From NCBI GenBank assembly GCA_913055885.1, contig CAJXLG010000006.1, forward strand, positions 1 through 34,540: 34,540 nt of DNA, written 5' to 3'. A program made the translations under genes and the position numbers. The notes under the pieces are model-generated. The model was not told where the DNA came from. It saw only the letters and a program-made list of their open reading frames with translations, and searched no databases. Shown one piece after another: positions 8,405 through 20,599 of this stretch (position 1 is its first letter; each line of letters opens with the position of its first letter). The DNA comes from an uncultured Rhodospirillales bacterium (lineage in GTDB: Bacteria > Pseudomonadota > Alphaproteobacteria > Rhodospirillales > CAJXLG01).

Positions 8405-8836
8405 ATGACGGCCGCTGAAGCGCCTGTCCCTGTTCCGGAAACCCTGAGCGCGCCGTCCGTCCGGGGCGGTCCGCCGCGCGGCGATCCCTTCCGGGCACCG
8501 GGCATGCCCAGTCTGTGTTTGGTGGTCCTGGACGACACGGCGGGGCGCGCCGTTTCCATGGTGCTGCTGGACGATTCCCGGGCCTGCTATGTGGTGGGCC
8601 GGAGCGGGCGCGGCGGTGTCGCGCGGGACGTGGACGTGGGCCTGCGGGACCCCGCCCTTGCCCATCGGCACTGCGAACTGGCCTGGGACCCGCAGTACGG
8701 CTGGCACGTGCGCGACCTGCACAGCGGCGGCGTGCATGTGGACGGCCTGCCCGTTCCGGACTGGGCACCGCTGGCGGACGGCAGCACCCTGACCGTCGGC
8801 GGCACCCGCATGAGCATCCAGCTCAAGGAAACCTGA
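8405..8836 (+). CDS. FHA-domain protein
   Basis: YVVGRSG...DVDVGLRDPALAHRHCELAWDPQYGWHVRDLHSGGVHVDGLPV...LADGSTLTVGGTRMSIQ: GRS...(S/A)..H and strand pattern of an FHA fold, though the canonical SRxH reads ALAHRH. Confidence 0.65.
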   Translation: MTAAEAPVPVPETLSAPSVRGGPPRGDPFRAPGMPSLCLVVLDDTAGRAVSMVLLDDSRACYVVGRSGRGGVARDVDVGLRDPALAHRHCELAWDPQYGWHVRDLHSGGVHVDGLPVPDWAPLADGSTLTVGGTRMSIQLKET

Positions 8837-9779
8837 GGGCCACGGCCCAGCCGGCCACCACGGCCGCCAGGATGCCGCAGGCCCGCACCAGCACCCCCAG
8901 GGCGGCGCGCGCGTGCGCCGCCCCCGCCTGTTCGCCCGTTTCGTTGAGCCACGGGTCGTCGGCCGTGTGGCCGGCATAGTGGCGCGGGCCGGCCAGGGCC
9001 ACGCCCAGCGCCCCGGCCATGGCGGCCTCGGGCCAGCCGGCGTTGGGGCTCCTGTGGGCGCCGCCGTCGCGCCACGCGGTGCGCAGGGCGCGCGGCCCGC
9101 GCCGGCCGGCCGCCGCCGCCAGGAGGAGCGCCGCCAGGCGCGCCGGGATCAGGTTGGCCAGGTCGTCCAGGCGCGCCGCCGCGAGGCCGAAGGCGCGATG
9201 GCGCGCATCGCGGTGGCCGAGCATGGAATCGCAGGTGTTCAGGGCCTTGTAGGCCGCCATCCCGGGCAGGCCGGCGAGGGCGAAAAAGAAGACGGGGGCC
9301 GCGACGCCGTCGGCGAAGTTCTCGGCGGTGGTCTCCACGGCGGCGCGCGCCACCCCGGCGTCGTCCAGGCGCGCCGGATCGCGGCCGCAAACCCGTCCCA
9401 CGGCGGCCCGCGCGGCGGCCGTATCGCCCCGGGCCAGCGGCGCCGCCACGGCCGCCACGTGATCGTAAAGGTCGCGCTGGGCCACCAGGGTGAAGGCAAG
9501 GACGGCCTCGGCGATCCCCGGCAGCGGGCCGGGCAGCGGGGCCAGCGCCCGCGCGATCCCCCACGCCGCCCCGGCGGCGGCGCCCACCACCACCAGCACG
9601 GCGACGCCCCCCAGCCCCCGGCGGCGGCTGTCGCCGCCCCGGTTCCAGGCCCGTTCCAGGGCCCCCGCGGCCCGCCCGGCGAGCACCACGGGATGGGGCA
9701 CGCGCGCCCACAGCCACGCCGGATCGCCCGCCACGGCGTCCAGCACGAGGGCCAGCAACAGGATTTCCGGGCGGGTCAT
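8823..9779 (-). CDS. cbiB: adenosylcobinamide-phosphate synthase (CbiB; CobD in Pseudomonas naming)
   Basis: LLLALVLDAVAGDPAWLWARVPHPVVLAGR, DDAGVARAAVETTAENFADGVAAPVFFFALAGLPGMAAYKALNTCDSMLGHR, RSPNAGWPEAAMAGALGV. Confidence 0.95.
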   Translation of the reverse strand: MTRPEILLLALVLDAVAGDPAWLWARVPHPVVLAGRAAGALERAWNRGGDSRRRGLGGVAVLVVVGAAAGAAWGIARALAPLPGPLPGIAEAVLAFTLVAQRDLYDHVAAVAAPLARGDTAAARAAVGRVCGRDPARLDDAGVARAAVETTAENFADGVAAPVFFFALAGLPGMAAYKALNTCDSMLGHRDARHRAFGLAAARLDDLANLIPARLAALLLAAAAGRRGPRALRTAWRDGGAHRSPNAGWPEAAMAGALGVALAGPRHYAGHTADDPWLNETGEQAGAAHARAALGVLVRACGILAAVVAGWAVALRFP

Positions 9780-9850
9780 TGACGCCCTCCGCCGTGGACC
9801 CGGGTGAGCGAATCTGGGAAGATGGCGGCCTGAACGACGGGCACCGTACC

Positions 9851-10057
9851 ATGGACCGTGCACACTTGGTCCGACGGGTGCGTCGGTTGGGACGGCAAAG
9901 GGAGGTTGCCGTGCGATGGGTCGCCGAGCGGGGCAAAGGGTCGCACGGAACCCTTTATTTCGGTGACCGCAAGGCCATCGTACCGGCTGGCGAGCTGAAA
10001 CGCGGAACCCTGCGGGCCATCTGTCGGCAACTGGCCATCGACCCGGACGACCTCTGA
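9851..10057 (+). CDS. hicA: HicA-type toxin (mRNA interferase), type II toxin-antitoxin
   Basis: Short 68-aa ORF with GKGSHGTLYFGDRKAIVPAGELKRGTLRAICRQLAID: the G.GSH catalytic His region and the L..GTLR.I..QL.I ending of HicA. Confidence 0.85.
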   Translation: MDRAHLVRRVRRLGRQREVAVRWVAERGKGSHGTLYFGDRKAIVPAGELKRGTLRAICRQLAIDPDDL

Positions 10058-10069
10058 GGGGCGACAGTG

Positions 10070-10495
10070 ATGGACTATCTGTATCCCGTAACCCTGGAGC
10101 CGGACCCCGACGGCGGTTTCGTGGTGACCTGTCCCGATCTGCCGGAGGTGGTGACCCAGGCCGACGACGAGGCCGGCGCCCTGGCGGGCGCCGAGGATGC
10201 CGTCGCGGAAGCTCTGGCCAGCCGGCTGGCTCACGGGGAATCGGTGCCCGCGCCGTCGACGGCCGGCGGCGGGCCTGTTGCCGGCCCGGGGCCGGTGATG
10301 GCGGCCAAGGCCGCCCTGGCCGACGCCATGGCCGGCGACGGGGTGACCCGTGCCGACCTGGCGGAACGGCTGGGCGTCGCGGCGGATGACGTGGAACGCC
10401 TTCTGAACCCCCGGCACAACACCCCCATCGAGCGTCTGGCGGCGGCCCTGCGTTGCCTGGGGCGCCGCCTCACGGTTGGGGTGGACGCCGCCTGA
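10070..10495 (+). CDS. hicB: HicB-type antitoxin with C-terminal HTH
   Basis: YPVTLEPDPDGGFVVTCPDLPEVVTQADDEAGALAGAEDAVAEAL (HicB fold), C-terminal RADLAERLGVAADDVERLLNPRHNTPIERLAAALRCLGRRLTV; 12 nt after hicA. Confidence 0.88.
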   Translation: MDYLYPVTLEPDPDGGFVVTCPDLPEVVTQADDEAGALAGAEDAVAEALASRLAHGESVPAPSTAGGGPVAGPGPVMAAKAALADAMAGDGVTRADLAERLGVAADDVERLLNPRHNTPIERLAAALRCLGRRLTVGVDAA

Positions 10496-10626
10496 TACCA
10501 ACGGCCCTGGAACGGGACTCGCCGGTGCTTGCCACAACCGCGGTAAGGCGGGGCCGGAAGCGGCGTTACCTGGGCTCCCACCCGGATGGGGGAGGGTCGG
10601 GGGCCGATGGCATGATGCCCCGCCCC

Positions 10627-12093
10627 TCATCCGTCCACCTCCCCGGCGGTACGCCACAGCGCATCCAGGTCCAGGGCGCCTTCCAGGCGGCGGGCGATGG
10701 CGTCGAGGGCGGCCTCCACACCCGCTTCGTGGGCCTGTTCGGCGAACACCCCGACCCCCAGGCGGTCCAGGAAGGCGCGGCGGAAGGCATCGTCCGTGAA
10801 GAGGCCGTGCAGGTAGGCGCCCATGACGCGGCCGTCGGGCGAGGTGGCGCCGCCGTCGCCGCCGCCGATGACCAGGGGGCGGGCCGTGTCGGGCCCCGTG
10901 GTGCGGCCCACGTGCATTTCGTAGCCGGCCACAGGCGCGCCCAGCGCAGTGCCGCGCGCCGGGCGCAGGGTCTTGTCGCCCGTGAGCACCGTCTCCACGG
11001 CGAGCAGGCCCAGCCCTTCCGTGGTCCCCGGTTCCCCCTCGATACCGTCGGGGTCGGCCACCGTGCGCCCCAGCATCTGATAGCCGCCGCACAGCCCCAG
11101 GACGGGCACGCCCTGCCGCGCCAGGGCGCGGAGGTCCGTGGCCCAGGCCGTGTCGAAGAGCATGGCGAGGTCGGCCCGCGTCGCCTTGGAACCGGGCAGC
11201 AGCACCAGGTCGGCGTCCAGGGGCAGGGGCTGCTCCGGCGGCACCACGGCCACCGTCACGTCCGGCTCGGCGGCCAGGGGGTCCAGGTCGTCGAAATTGG
11301 CAATACGCGCCAGGCGGGGCACGGCGATCTTCACGGTCCCGCCACCGCCTTCGCCGCCGCGCGGCCGCTCCAGGGCCACGGAATCCTCGGCCGGCAGGCG
11401 CGCCGCTTCCGGCATGTGCGGCACCACGCCCAGGCAGGAAAGGCCCGTATGGTCGCTCATGATGGGCAGGGCGGAGTCGAAAAGGGCGGGATCGCCGCGC
11501 AGCCGGTTGATGATATAACCGGCGAGCAGGGCGCGGTCGCCGCCGTCCAGCAGGGCGTGGGTACCCACGATGGACGCCAACACCCCGCCCCGGTCCACGT
11601 CGCCGATGAGCGCCACGGGCACGTTGGCGGCGCGCGCGAAGCCCATGTTGGCGATGTCGCCGGGGCGCAGGTTCATCTCCGCCGCGCCGCCGGCCCCTTC
11701 CACCAGCACCAGGTCGGCGTCGCCCGTGAGGCGGTGGAAGCTCTCCAGGACGGGATCCAGGAGGGCCGCGCGTTCCGAGTGATAGGCGCGGGCCGAGAGG
11801 CTGCCGCGCACTTCGCCGTGCACCACCACCTGGCTGCCCGCCTCCGCCTGGGGCTTGAGGAGCACGGGATTCATGTCGATGGCCGGCGGCACGCCGCAGG
11901 CGCGCGCCTGAAGGGCCTGGGCGCGGCCGATCTCGCCGCCGTCGGCGGTGACGGCGGCGTTGTTGGCCATGTTCTGGGGCTTGAAGGGCCGCACGGCGAG
12001 GCCCCGGCGTGTATAGGCCCGCGCCAGCCCGGCCAGCAGGACGGACTTGCCCACGTCCGAGCCCGTTCCCTGGAGCATCAGGGCGCGGGTCAT
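10627..12093 (-). CDS. cobQ: cobyric acid synthase (CobQ/CbiP)
   Basis: [74 protein letters not shown] amidotransferase Cys. Confidence 0.96.
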   Translation of the reverse strand: MTRALMLQGTGSDVGKSVLLAGLARAYTRRGLAVRPFKPQNMANNAAVTADGGEIGRAQALQARACGVPPAIDMNPVLLKPQAEAGSQVVVHGEVRGSLSARAYHSERAALLDPVLESFHRLTGDADLVLVEGAGGAAEMNLRPGDIANMGFARAANVPVALIGDVDRGGVLASIVGTHALLDGGDRALLAGYIINRLRGDPALFDSALPIMSDHTGLSCLGVVPHMPEAARLPAEDSVALERPRGGEGGGGTVKIAVPRLARIANFDDLDPLAAEPDVTVAVVPPEQPLPLDADLVLLPGSKATRADLAMLFDTAWATDLRALARQGVPVLGLCGGYQMLGRTVADPDGIEGEPGTTEGLGLLAVETVLTGDKTLRPARGTALGAPVAGYEMHVGRTTGPDTARPLVIGGGDGGATSPDGRVMGAYLHGLFTDDAFRRAFLDRLGVGVFAEQAHEAGVEAALDAIARRLEGALDLDALWRTAGEVDG

Positions 12094-12124
12094 GGGGATG
12101 CCTCCGGCCGCCGTCGCGGAACGT

Positions 12125-12275
12125 CGTCTTTCGAGGCGTTTGCCGGGGGCAAAAGCACCTCATCTTTCGAGGCTTTTGCCGGGGGCAAAAGCACCTCAAG
12201 ATGACGATGATGGGCGATCCTTGTCGTCATCCCGAGGCGCCTCCGCCCCGTCAGGGGCGGAGCCTCGAGGGAGGA
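12125..12275. repeat. compound REP-like element: two tandem 36-bp copies plus a third related hairpin
   Basis: 12125-12160 and 12161-12196 are identical except 2 positions (CRTCTTTCGAGGCKTTTGCCGGGGGCAAAAGCACCT). Each contains (C)TTTGCC..GGCAAA(A)G. Third unit GTCATCCCGAGG...CTCCGCCCC-GTCA-GGGGCGGAG-CCTCGAGGGAGGAC (about 12226-12275). Confidence 0.85.
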
Positions 12276-12289
12276 CACGGGGCGACGAG

Positions 12290-16042
<3,753 letters not shown>

Positions 16043-16119
16043 GCGGGCCTCCGGGAACGGGCGGCGGATGGGTGCCCCGCCGCCCGCCCCGTGTCAAGGC
16101 GCTTCCGCGCCGGAAGGCG

Positions 16120-16524
16120 CTATTGCTGCTTCCGGTTGTCCATCATCCTGGGCGCGCCGGTGGAGGGGTCCACGCCCAGGGTGGGCTGCTCGGCTTCCTT
16201 CCAGCCCTGCAGGCCGCCCTTCACGTGGCGGAACTGGGCGGCGCCGCCCTTGTCGCAGCAACGCTGAACGGCCTTGGCGGACCGGCGGCCGGTGCCGCAG
16301 TGCAGGACGATGGTGCGCCCGCCGGCGCCGTCCGGCGGCAGGTAGGCGGGATCGAACTGCGCCAGGGGCAGCAGCAGGGCGCCCGGAATGCGCTCGAAAC
16401 CGTACTCGTAGGGCTCGCGTACGTCCACGAGCAGGATTTCGCCGCGGTCCAGGGCGGCCTTCACGTCGGCGGGGTCCATATCGACGACACGGGGATCGTT
16501 GCGGGGATCGTTCTGGTCGGCCAT
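16120..16524 (-). CDS. rhodanese-like domain protein
   Basis: ILLVDVREPYEYGFERIPGALLLPL...IVLHCGTGRRSAKAVQ: rhodanese fold with active-site loop CGTGRR. Confidence 0.88.
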   Translation of the reverse strand: MADQNDPRNDPRVVDMDPADVKAALDRGEILLVDVREPYEYGFERIPGALLLPLAQFDPAYLPPDGAGGRTIVLHCGTGRRSAKAVQRCCDKGGAAQFRHVKGGLQGWKEAEQPTLGVDPSTGAPRMMDNRKQQ

Positions 16525-16582
16525 GAGGGGTCCCGTCTCCTTTACATTAGGATTAACTCATAAAGATATGGGAGACATAAGG

Positions 16583-16598
16583 CACGCGGGCCCGCGTG
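16583..16598. promoter_or_regulatory. perfect 16-bp palindrome CACGCGGGCCCGCGTG between rhodanese and binding-protein genes
   Basis: Read directly; located between the rhodanese start (16524) and the 3' end of the upstream binding-protein gene (16623). Confidence 0.5.
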
Positions 16599-16622
16599 TC
16601 CAGGGGCGCGCGGGACGCTTTT

Positions 16623-17639
16623 TCACGGCAGGGCGGGCGCGCGGATGGCGCCGCCGTCGCGGACGAGGCGGTTGGGCCCGCGCGGCACGGGAACGGCGCC
16701 GTCGGGCCCGAAGTAGCGCGCATAGATCCCGCCGTAATTGCCCACGGCGGCGATGGCCCGGCGCAGCCACCGGGCATCGGGGGCCAGATCCCCCCACACG
16801 GCGCCCTCGGCCCCCAGCAGGCGGCGGGTGCGGCTGTTGCCGTCCGCCGCCCGGTCGGCCACGTTGGCGCGGGTGATGCCGTAGCGTTCCGCCAGCACCA
16901 GGCCGTTGCGCAGCCAGCGCACCAGCTTGAACCAGCGCCAGGAGTCGGCGCGCACGGCGATGCTGTTGCCGCCCCGGCTGATGGGGTCGGGGAAGATGAC
17001 ATAATCGTCCGGCCGGCCGAGGAAACGCGCCTTGATGATGTGCAGCGCCAGGGTGTCCGTGGCCAGGAGGTCGCAGCGGCCGGAAGCCAGGCCCTCCACG
17101 GCCATGCGGTAGCTCGCCACCGTTTCCACGCGCAGGTCGATGCCGTGGGTCCGGGCGGCGCGGCGCAGGTTGCGCTGCGCCGTGTCCGCCTTGACCAGGC
17201 AGGCCGTGGCCGCGTCCACCCCGGCCAGGCGTTCGGCCCCCAGGTCGCGCCGCGCCAGCACCTTCTGGCCGAACAGCAGCCAGGGAGTGACGAAGGTGAC
17301 GGGCCGGGCCGATTCGCGGGCCGCCGTGCCGCCGATGCCGCTCATGAGCACGTCGAGATCGCCGGCCGCCAGCCGGTCCAGGCGGTTTTCCGGCAGCACG
17401 GGCACGAAGCGCACGGCGTCCGCGTCCTTGAGCACCGCCGCCGCCAGGGCGCGGCAGAAGGCGACGTTGAAGCCGCGCCAGGGGCCTTCCGCCGTCTGGC
17501 GGGACAGGGGGCTGCCGCCGTTGTGGACGCCGCAAACCAGTTCGCCCCGCGCCTGCACCCGGGCCAGGGTGTCGCCGGCCGCCGCCCGGCCGGCCAGCAG
17601 CAAAAGCGCCGCCGCCAGAGCCAGCCCCCATGGTTTCAT
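16623..17639 (-). CDS. periplasmic amino-acid-type solute-binding protein (AapJ-like, SBP family 3)
   Basis: Signal peptide MKPWGLALAAALLLLAGRAAA; RVQARGELVCGVHNGG...GPWRGFNVAFCRALAAAVLKDADAVRFVPVLPENRLDRLAAGDLDVLMSG; GRCDLLATDTLAL; PISRGGNSIAVRADSWRWFKLVRWLRNGLVLAERYGITRANV, AapJ-like. Confidence 0.85.
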   Translation of the reverse strand: MKPWGLALAAALLLLAGRAAAGDTLARVQARGELVCGVHNGGSPLSRQTAEGPWRGFNVAFCRALAAAVLKDADAVRFVPVLPENRLDRLAAGDLDVLMSGIGGTAARESARPVTFVTPWLLFGQKVLARRDLGAERLAGVDAATACLVKADTAQRNLRRAARTHGIDLRVETVASYRMAVEGLASGRCDLLATDTLALHIIKARFLGRPDDYVIFPDPISRGGNSIAVRADSWRWFKLVRWLRNGLVLAERYGITRANVADRAADGNSRTRRLLGAEGAVWGDLAPDARWLRRAIAAVGNYGGIYARYFGPDGAVPVPRGPNRLVRDGGAIRAPALP

Positions 17640-19519
17640 GTCGCCTCCCCGTGGTCCGGTGTCGTGGCTTCCGCCGCCGGCGCGTGGGCCGGGAAGCGGA
17701 TGACGAAACACGCGCCGCCCGCCTCGGTCGCGCCCACGGCCACTGTACCGTTCAGCGGCCCGGTGACAAGGTTGTGCACGGTGCTCAGCCCCAGGCCGGG
17801 ATGGCCGTCGGCGCGGCGCGTGGTGAAGAAGGGCTCCAGCACCCGCTCTCCCGCCCCTTCCGGCAGGCCCGCCCCGTCGTCGCCCACCGCGAGGCGCACA
17901 TGGGTGTCCGGGCGGTCCGGATCGGGGCCGGCCGTCACGGTGACGGTGCCCGCCGCGCCCGCCGGCCATGCGTGCTGGGTGGCGTTGCGCACCAATTCCG
18001 TCACCACCCGGAACAGGACGTCGGGATAGAGGGTGGCTTCCAGGCCGGGCGACGCGTCCAGCCGGACATCGTGGTCCGTCCGGGGCAGCCCCGGCCCCAG
18101 GGCCGCCAGGCACTCGCCCAGATAGGTGGCGAGGTCCAGGCGCCGCGGCCGCTCGTGGCCCTGGTCGGCGGCCACCTCCTTGAAGCTGTCCACGAGCCGC
18201 GCCGCCCGCTCCGTGTTGCGCACCAGCAGATCGCCGCTCTCGCGCAGGGTGGCGAGGCCGTCCTGCAACTGGCGCCGGGTCAGGCGGCCTTCCGCGAAAG
18301 CCGCCTCCAGGGCCTGTACCTGGTCGCGCATGTGCGATCCGGCGGACAGGGCCGTGCCCACGGGGGTGCCCAGCTCGTGGGCCATGCCGGCGACGAGATG
18401 CCCCAGGGCGGCCATCTTTTCCGCCTGGACCAGGGCGGCGCGCGCCCGGCGGGCGTCGGCCAGGGCGTCCTCGGCGGCGTTGCGGGCGCGCGCCAGGGCC
18501 TTTTCCCGCCGGCGCAGGCGGCGCACGAAGATGTCCAGGCCGCGCGCCAGGTCGGCGAGTTCGTCGTTGCCGCCCAGGCGCAGGGGCGCGTCGCGGCCGG
18601 CCGCCGTGGCGCGCACGTTGCGGGTGAGGGTGCGCAGGCGCCGGAACACCCGTCGGCGCAGGAAGAGCATCAGCCCCAGGGTGGCGGTCACCGCCGCCAC
18701 GGCGGCCCCGCCCAGGCCCCAGGCGGCGACCACGGCGAGGCGACCGGCGGCGCCGGCCTGTTTCTCCACGCGGTCCTGGACGGTGTGCAGGAAGGCCCAG
18801 GCGGTGCCCGTGAGCCGGAGGGCCGTGGCCTCCATGTTGCGGTGGGTGCCCCGCAGGGCCCGGCGCGTTGCCAGCAGGTCGGCGCGCACCCGGAAAGCGC
18901 CGTCGGCGCCGGTGCCCAGCGGGGCCAGGGCGCGCCGCTGCGGGGGCGACAGGCCCGCCAGGGCGGTTTTGAAGCGGTCGCGCAGGCGGTCCAGGCGGTC
19001 CCTGTCACGGGCGGTCAGGGCACGCGCCACCAGGGCCCGGGCCCGCGCCGCGCCGGCGGCCGGCGCATCGTCCGGCGCGGGCAGGGCGCGGCCGATGGCC
19101 GCCAGCCGCCGGCGGCGCGCCAGGCGCCGGCGCACCAGGCGGGTCAGCCGATCGACGCGCTCGCCCAGGCGGCGGCGAAGGGCGGTGAGCCGATCCAGGC
19201 CGGCGCCGTCGGGGCCGGCCAGGCCGTCGATGAGGCCGCCCAGGGTGTCCAGGCGGTCGCGCAGGACGGTGGCGGCCGTGTCGGCGCTGCCGCTGTCCCG
19301 GGCGAAGACCAGGGTGGGGATATAGGCGGTGACGGCCTCCGCCTGCCGGGCCAGACGGCTGGCCTCGACGATGCGGGGGACGCGCATGTCGTTCAGGGTG
19401 TGGATGTCGGCGCGCAGGGCCAGGGCGACGGCCACCGCCGCCCCCGCGATGGCGGCCAGGATGACGGCCTGGACGCCGTAGGCGGTGGCCAGGCTGGCGC
19501 TTATGCCGAAACGGGGCAC
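17636..19519 (-). CDS. transmembrane sensor histidine kinase (TorS-like helical sensor, HAMP, HisKA, HATPase)
   Basis: GTG start at 19519 (VPRFGISASLATAYG...). Second TM LAVVAAWGLGGAAVAAVTATLGLMLF, HAMP, H-box EKMAALGHLVAGMAHELGTPVGTALS, N/G boxes ELVRNATQHA, VGDDGAGLP, FFTTR...GLGLSTVHNLV. ATGA overlap with the binding-protein gene. Confidence 0.88.
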   Translation of the reverse strand: MPRFGISASLATAYGVQAVILAAIAGAAVAVALALRADIHTLNDMRVPRIVEASRLARQAEAVTAYIPTLVFARDSGSADTAATVLRDRLDTLGGLIDGLAGPDGAGLDRLTALRRRLGERVDRLTRLVRRRLARRRRLAAIGRALPAPDDAPAAGAARARALVARALTARDRDRLDRLRDRFKTALAGLSPPQRRALAPLGTGADGAFRVRADLLATRRALRGTHRNMEATALRLTGTAWAFLHTVQDRVEKQAGAAGRLAVVAAWGLGGAAVAAVTATLGLMLFLRRRVFRRLRTLTRNVRATAAGRDAPLRLGGNDELADLARGLDIFVRRLRRREKALARARNAAEDALADARRARAALVQAEKMAALGHLVAGMAHELGTPVGTALSAGSHMRDQVQALEAAFAEGRLTRRQLQDGLATLRESGDLLVRNTERAARLVDSFKEVAADQGHERPRRLDLATYLGECLAALGPGLPRTDHDVRLDASPGLEATLYPDVLFRVVTELVRNATQHAWPAGAAGTVTVTAGPDPDRPDTHVRLAVGDDGAGLPEGAGERVLEPFFTTRRADGHPGLGLSTVHNLVTGPLNGTVAVGATEAGGACFVIRFPAHAPAAEATTPDHGEAT

Positions 19520-19550
19520 TGGCGTTGCTCTATGTGGCGCGAAAACGGTC

Positions 19551-20120
19551 TTATCCGGCGGCGGCACCGTAAGCCCGATCGGCCCGTTCCGCGTCGGCGA
19601 CGATGAGCCCGGCTGCGTGCCTCTGCAGGCGTCGCCCATTTTCCGCCATTATGAAGCCGACCATGATTCCCGGAAGCACCAGGATCGTCACGATGCTCAA
19701 TATTGCACTCAGGCCCGGTGAGCGCATCAGGAAGGCGATGGTCAAATCCTGGATAACGCGGTCCCGGATCTCCGCCGTTTTTTCGCCAACATCGGAGCGC
19801 GCCGTCAGCGTATCCAGCAACCTTTTGCGTTCCCGCGGCATCCCCGCCAAAATCAGATAGGCGACTAGGCGCGGCCAAGTCATCTGATGGACGAACCGTA
19901 TCAGGACTTCCAGTTCATGCCGGGCCTGGCGGTAGGCCGGCTCGTCAAAAGCGAGGGCCATGCCGGGACCGGCCAGGTCGAAAAGCGCGTCCCGCGCGAC
20001 AAACAGCCGCTCCCGCGTCCATTCGGTCCAGAAAGTCTGCCAGGGCCCGTACACAAGTCCGACCAACAGGAGAAGCGCGAAGACCAGGACGATCCCTTCC
20101 GGGGTGACCTCTCCGGCCAT
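19551..20120 (-). CDS. membrane protein of unknown function (189 aa)
   Basis: N-terminal TM (GIVLVFALLLLVGLVYG) and C-terminal hydrophobic segment (LSAILSIVTILVLPGIMVGFIM); AT-richer than flanks; 11 nt after the preceding gene. Confidence 0.65.
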   Translation of the reverse strand: MAGEVTPEGIVLVFALLLLVGLVYGPWQTFWTEWTRERLFVARDALFDLAGPGMALAFDEPAYRQARHELEVLIRFVHQMTWPRLVAYLILAGMPRERKRLLDTLTARSDVGEKTAEIRDRVIQDLTIAFLMRSPGLSAILSIVTILVLPGIMVGFIMAENGRRLQRHAAGLIVADAERADRAYGAAAG

Positions 20121-20131
20121 GACGTTCCCTC

Positions 20132-20533
20132 CTAATAATCATCCCGGGGATGGGTTGTGCCGTCCTTTTCCAGTCCGCTTGATGAGCGGTCGGGATCCAG
20201 CCGACTTTCCAGCCGTTGTATGGTCCCGCTCATGCGCCTGTTCTGCCGGCGGCGGAAAAAGCGTTCGCCAACGGCCCAGGTGACCGCCACGCCCGCAAGC
20301 GCCAGGGCCCCGCTGACAGCCAGACCACACCGCGTGCCGCTGAACCAGTCAACAACAAAAACCGCGCTGGTATCTTTGCCGGCCAGTGCCTCGACCATGT
20401 ACCGAAGCTGGTACACCAGCCACCCCAGGAAGCCAAACCGGGCAACCTTGTTGATCAGGTTGGTCAGGACATCGGCCCAGACAACCCAACCAGGGCCGGT
20501 GTGGCGCGGTTCGTTCTTATCATCCTGCACCAT
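20132..20533 (-). CDS. membrane protein of unknown function (133 aa)
   Basis: Hydrophobic segments FGFLGWLVYQL and CGLAVSGALALAGVAVTWAVG; charged tail RMSGTIQRLESRLDPDRSSSGLEKDGTTHPRDDY. Confidence 0.65.
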   Translation of the reverse strand: MVQDDKNEPRHTGPGWVVWADVLTNLINKVARFGFLGWLVYQLRYMVEALAGKDTSAVFVVDWFSGTRCGLAVSGALALAGVAVTWAVGERFFRRRQNRRMSGTIQRLESRLDPDRSSSGLEKDGTTHPRDDY

Positions 20534-20599
20534 GGGCGGACGGTAGCAGGCCCGTCACCACCCGGTCAATCAAGGGACGCCTTTCGCGCTGACATACCC

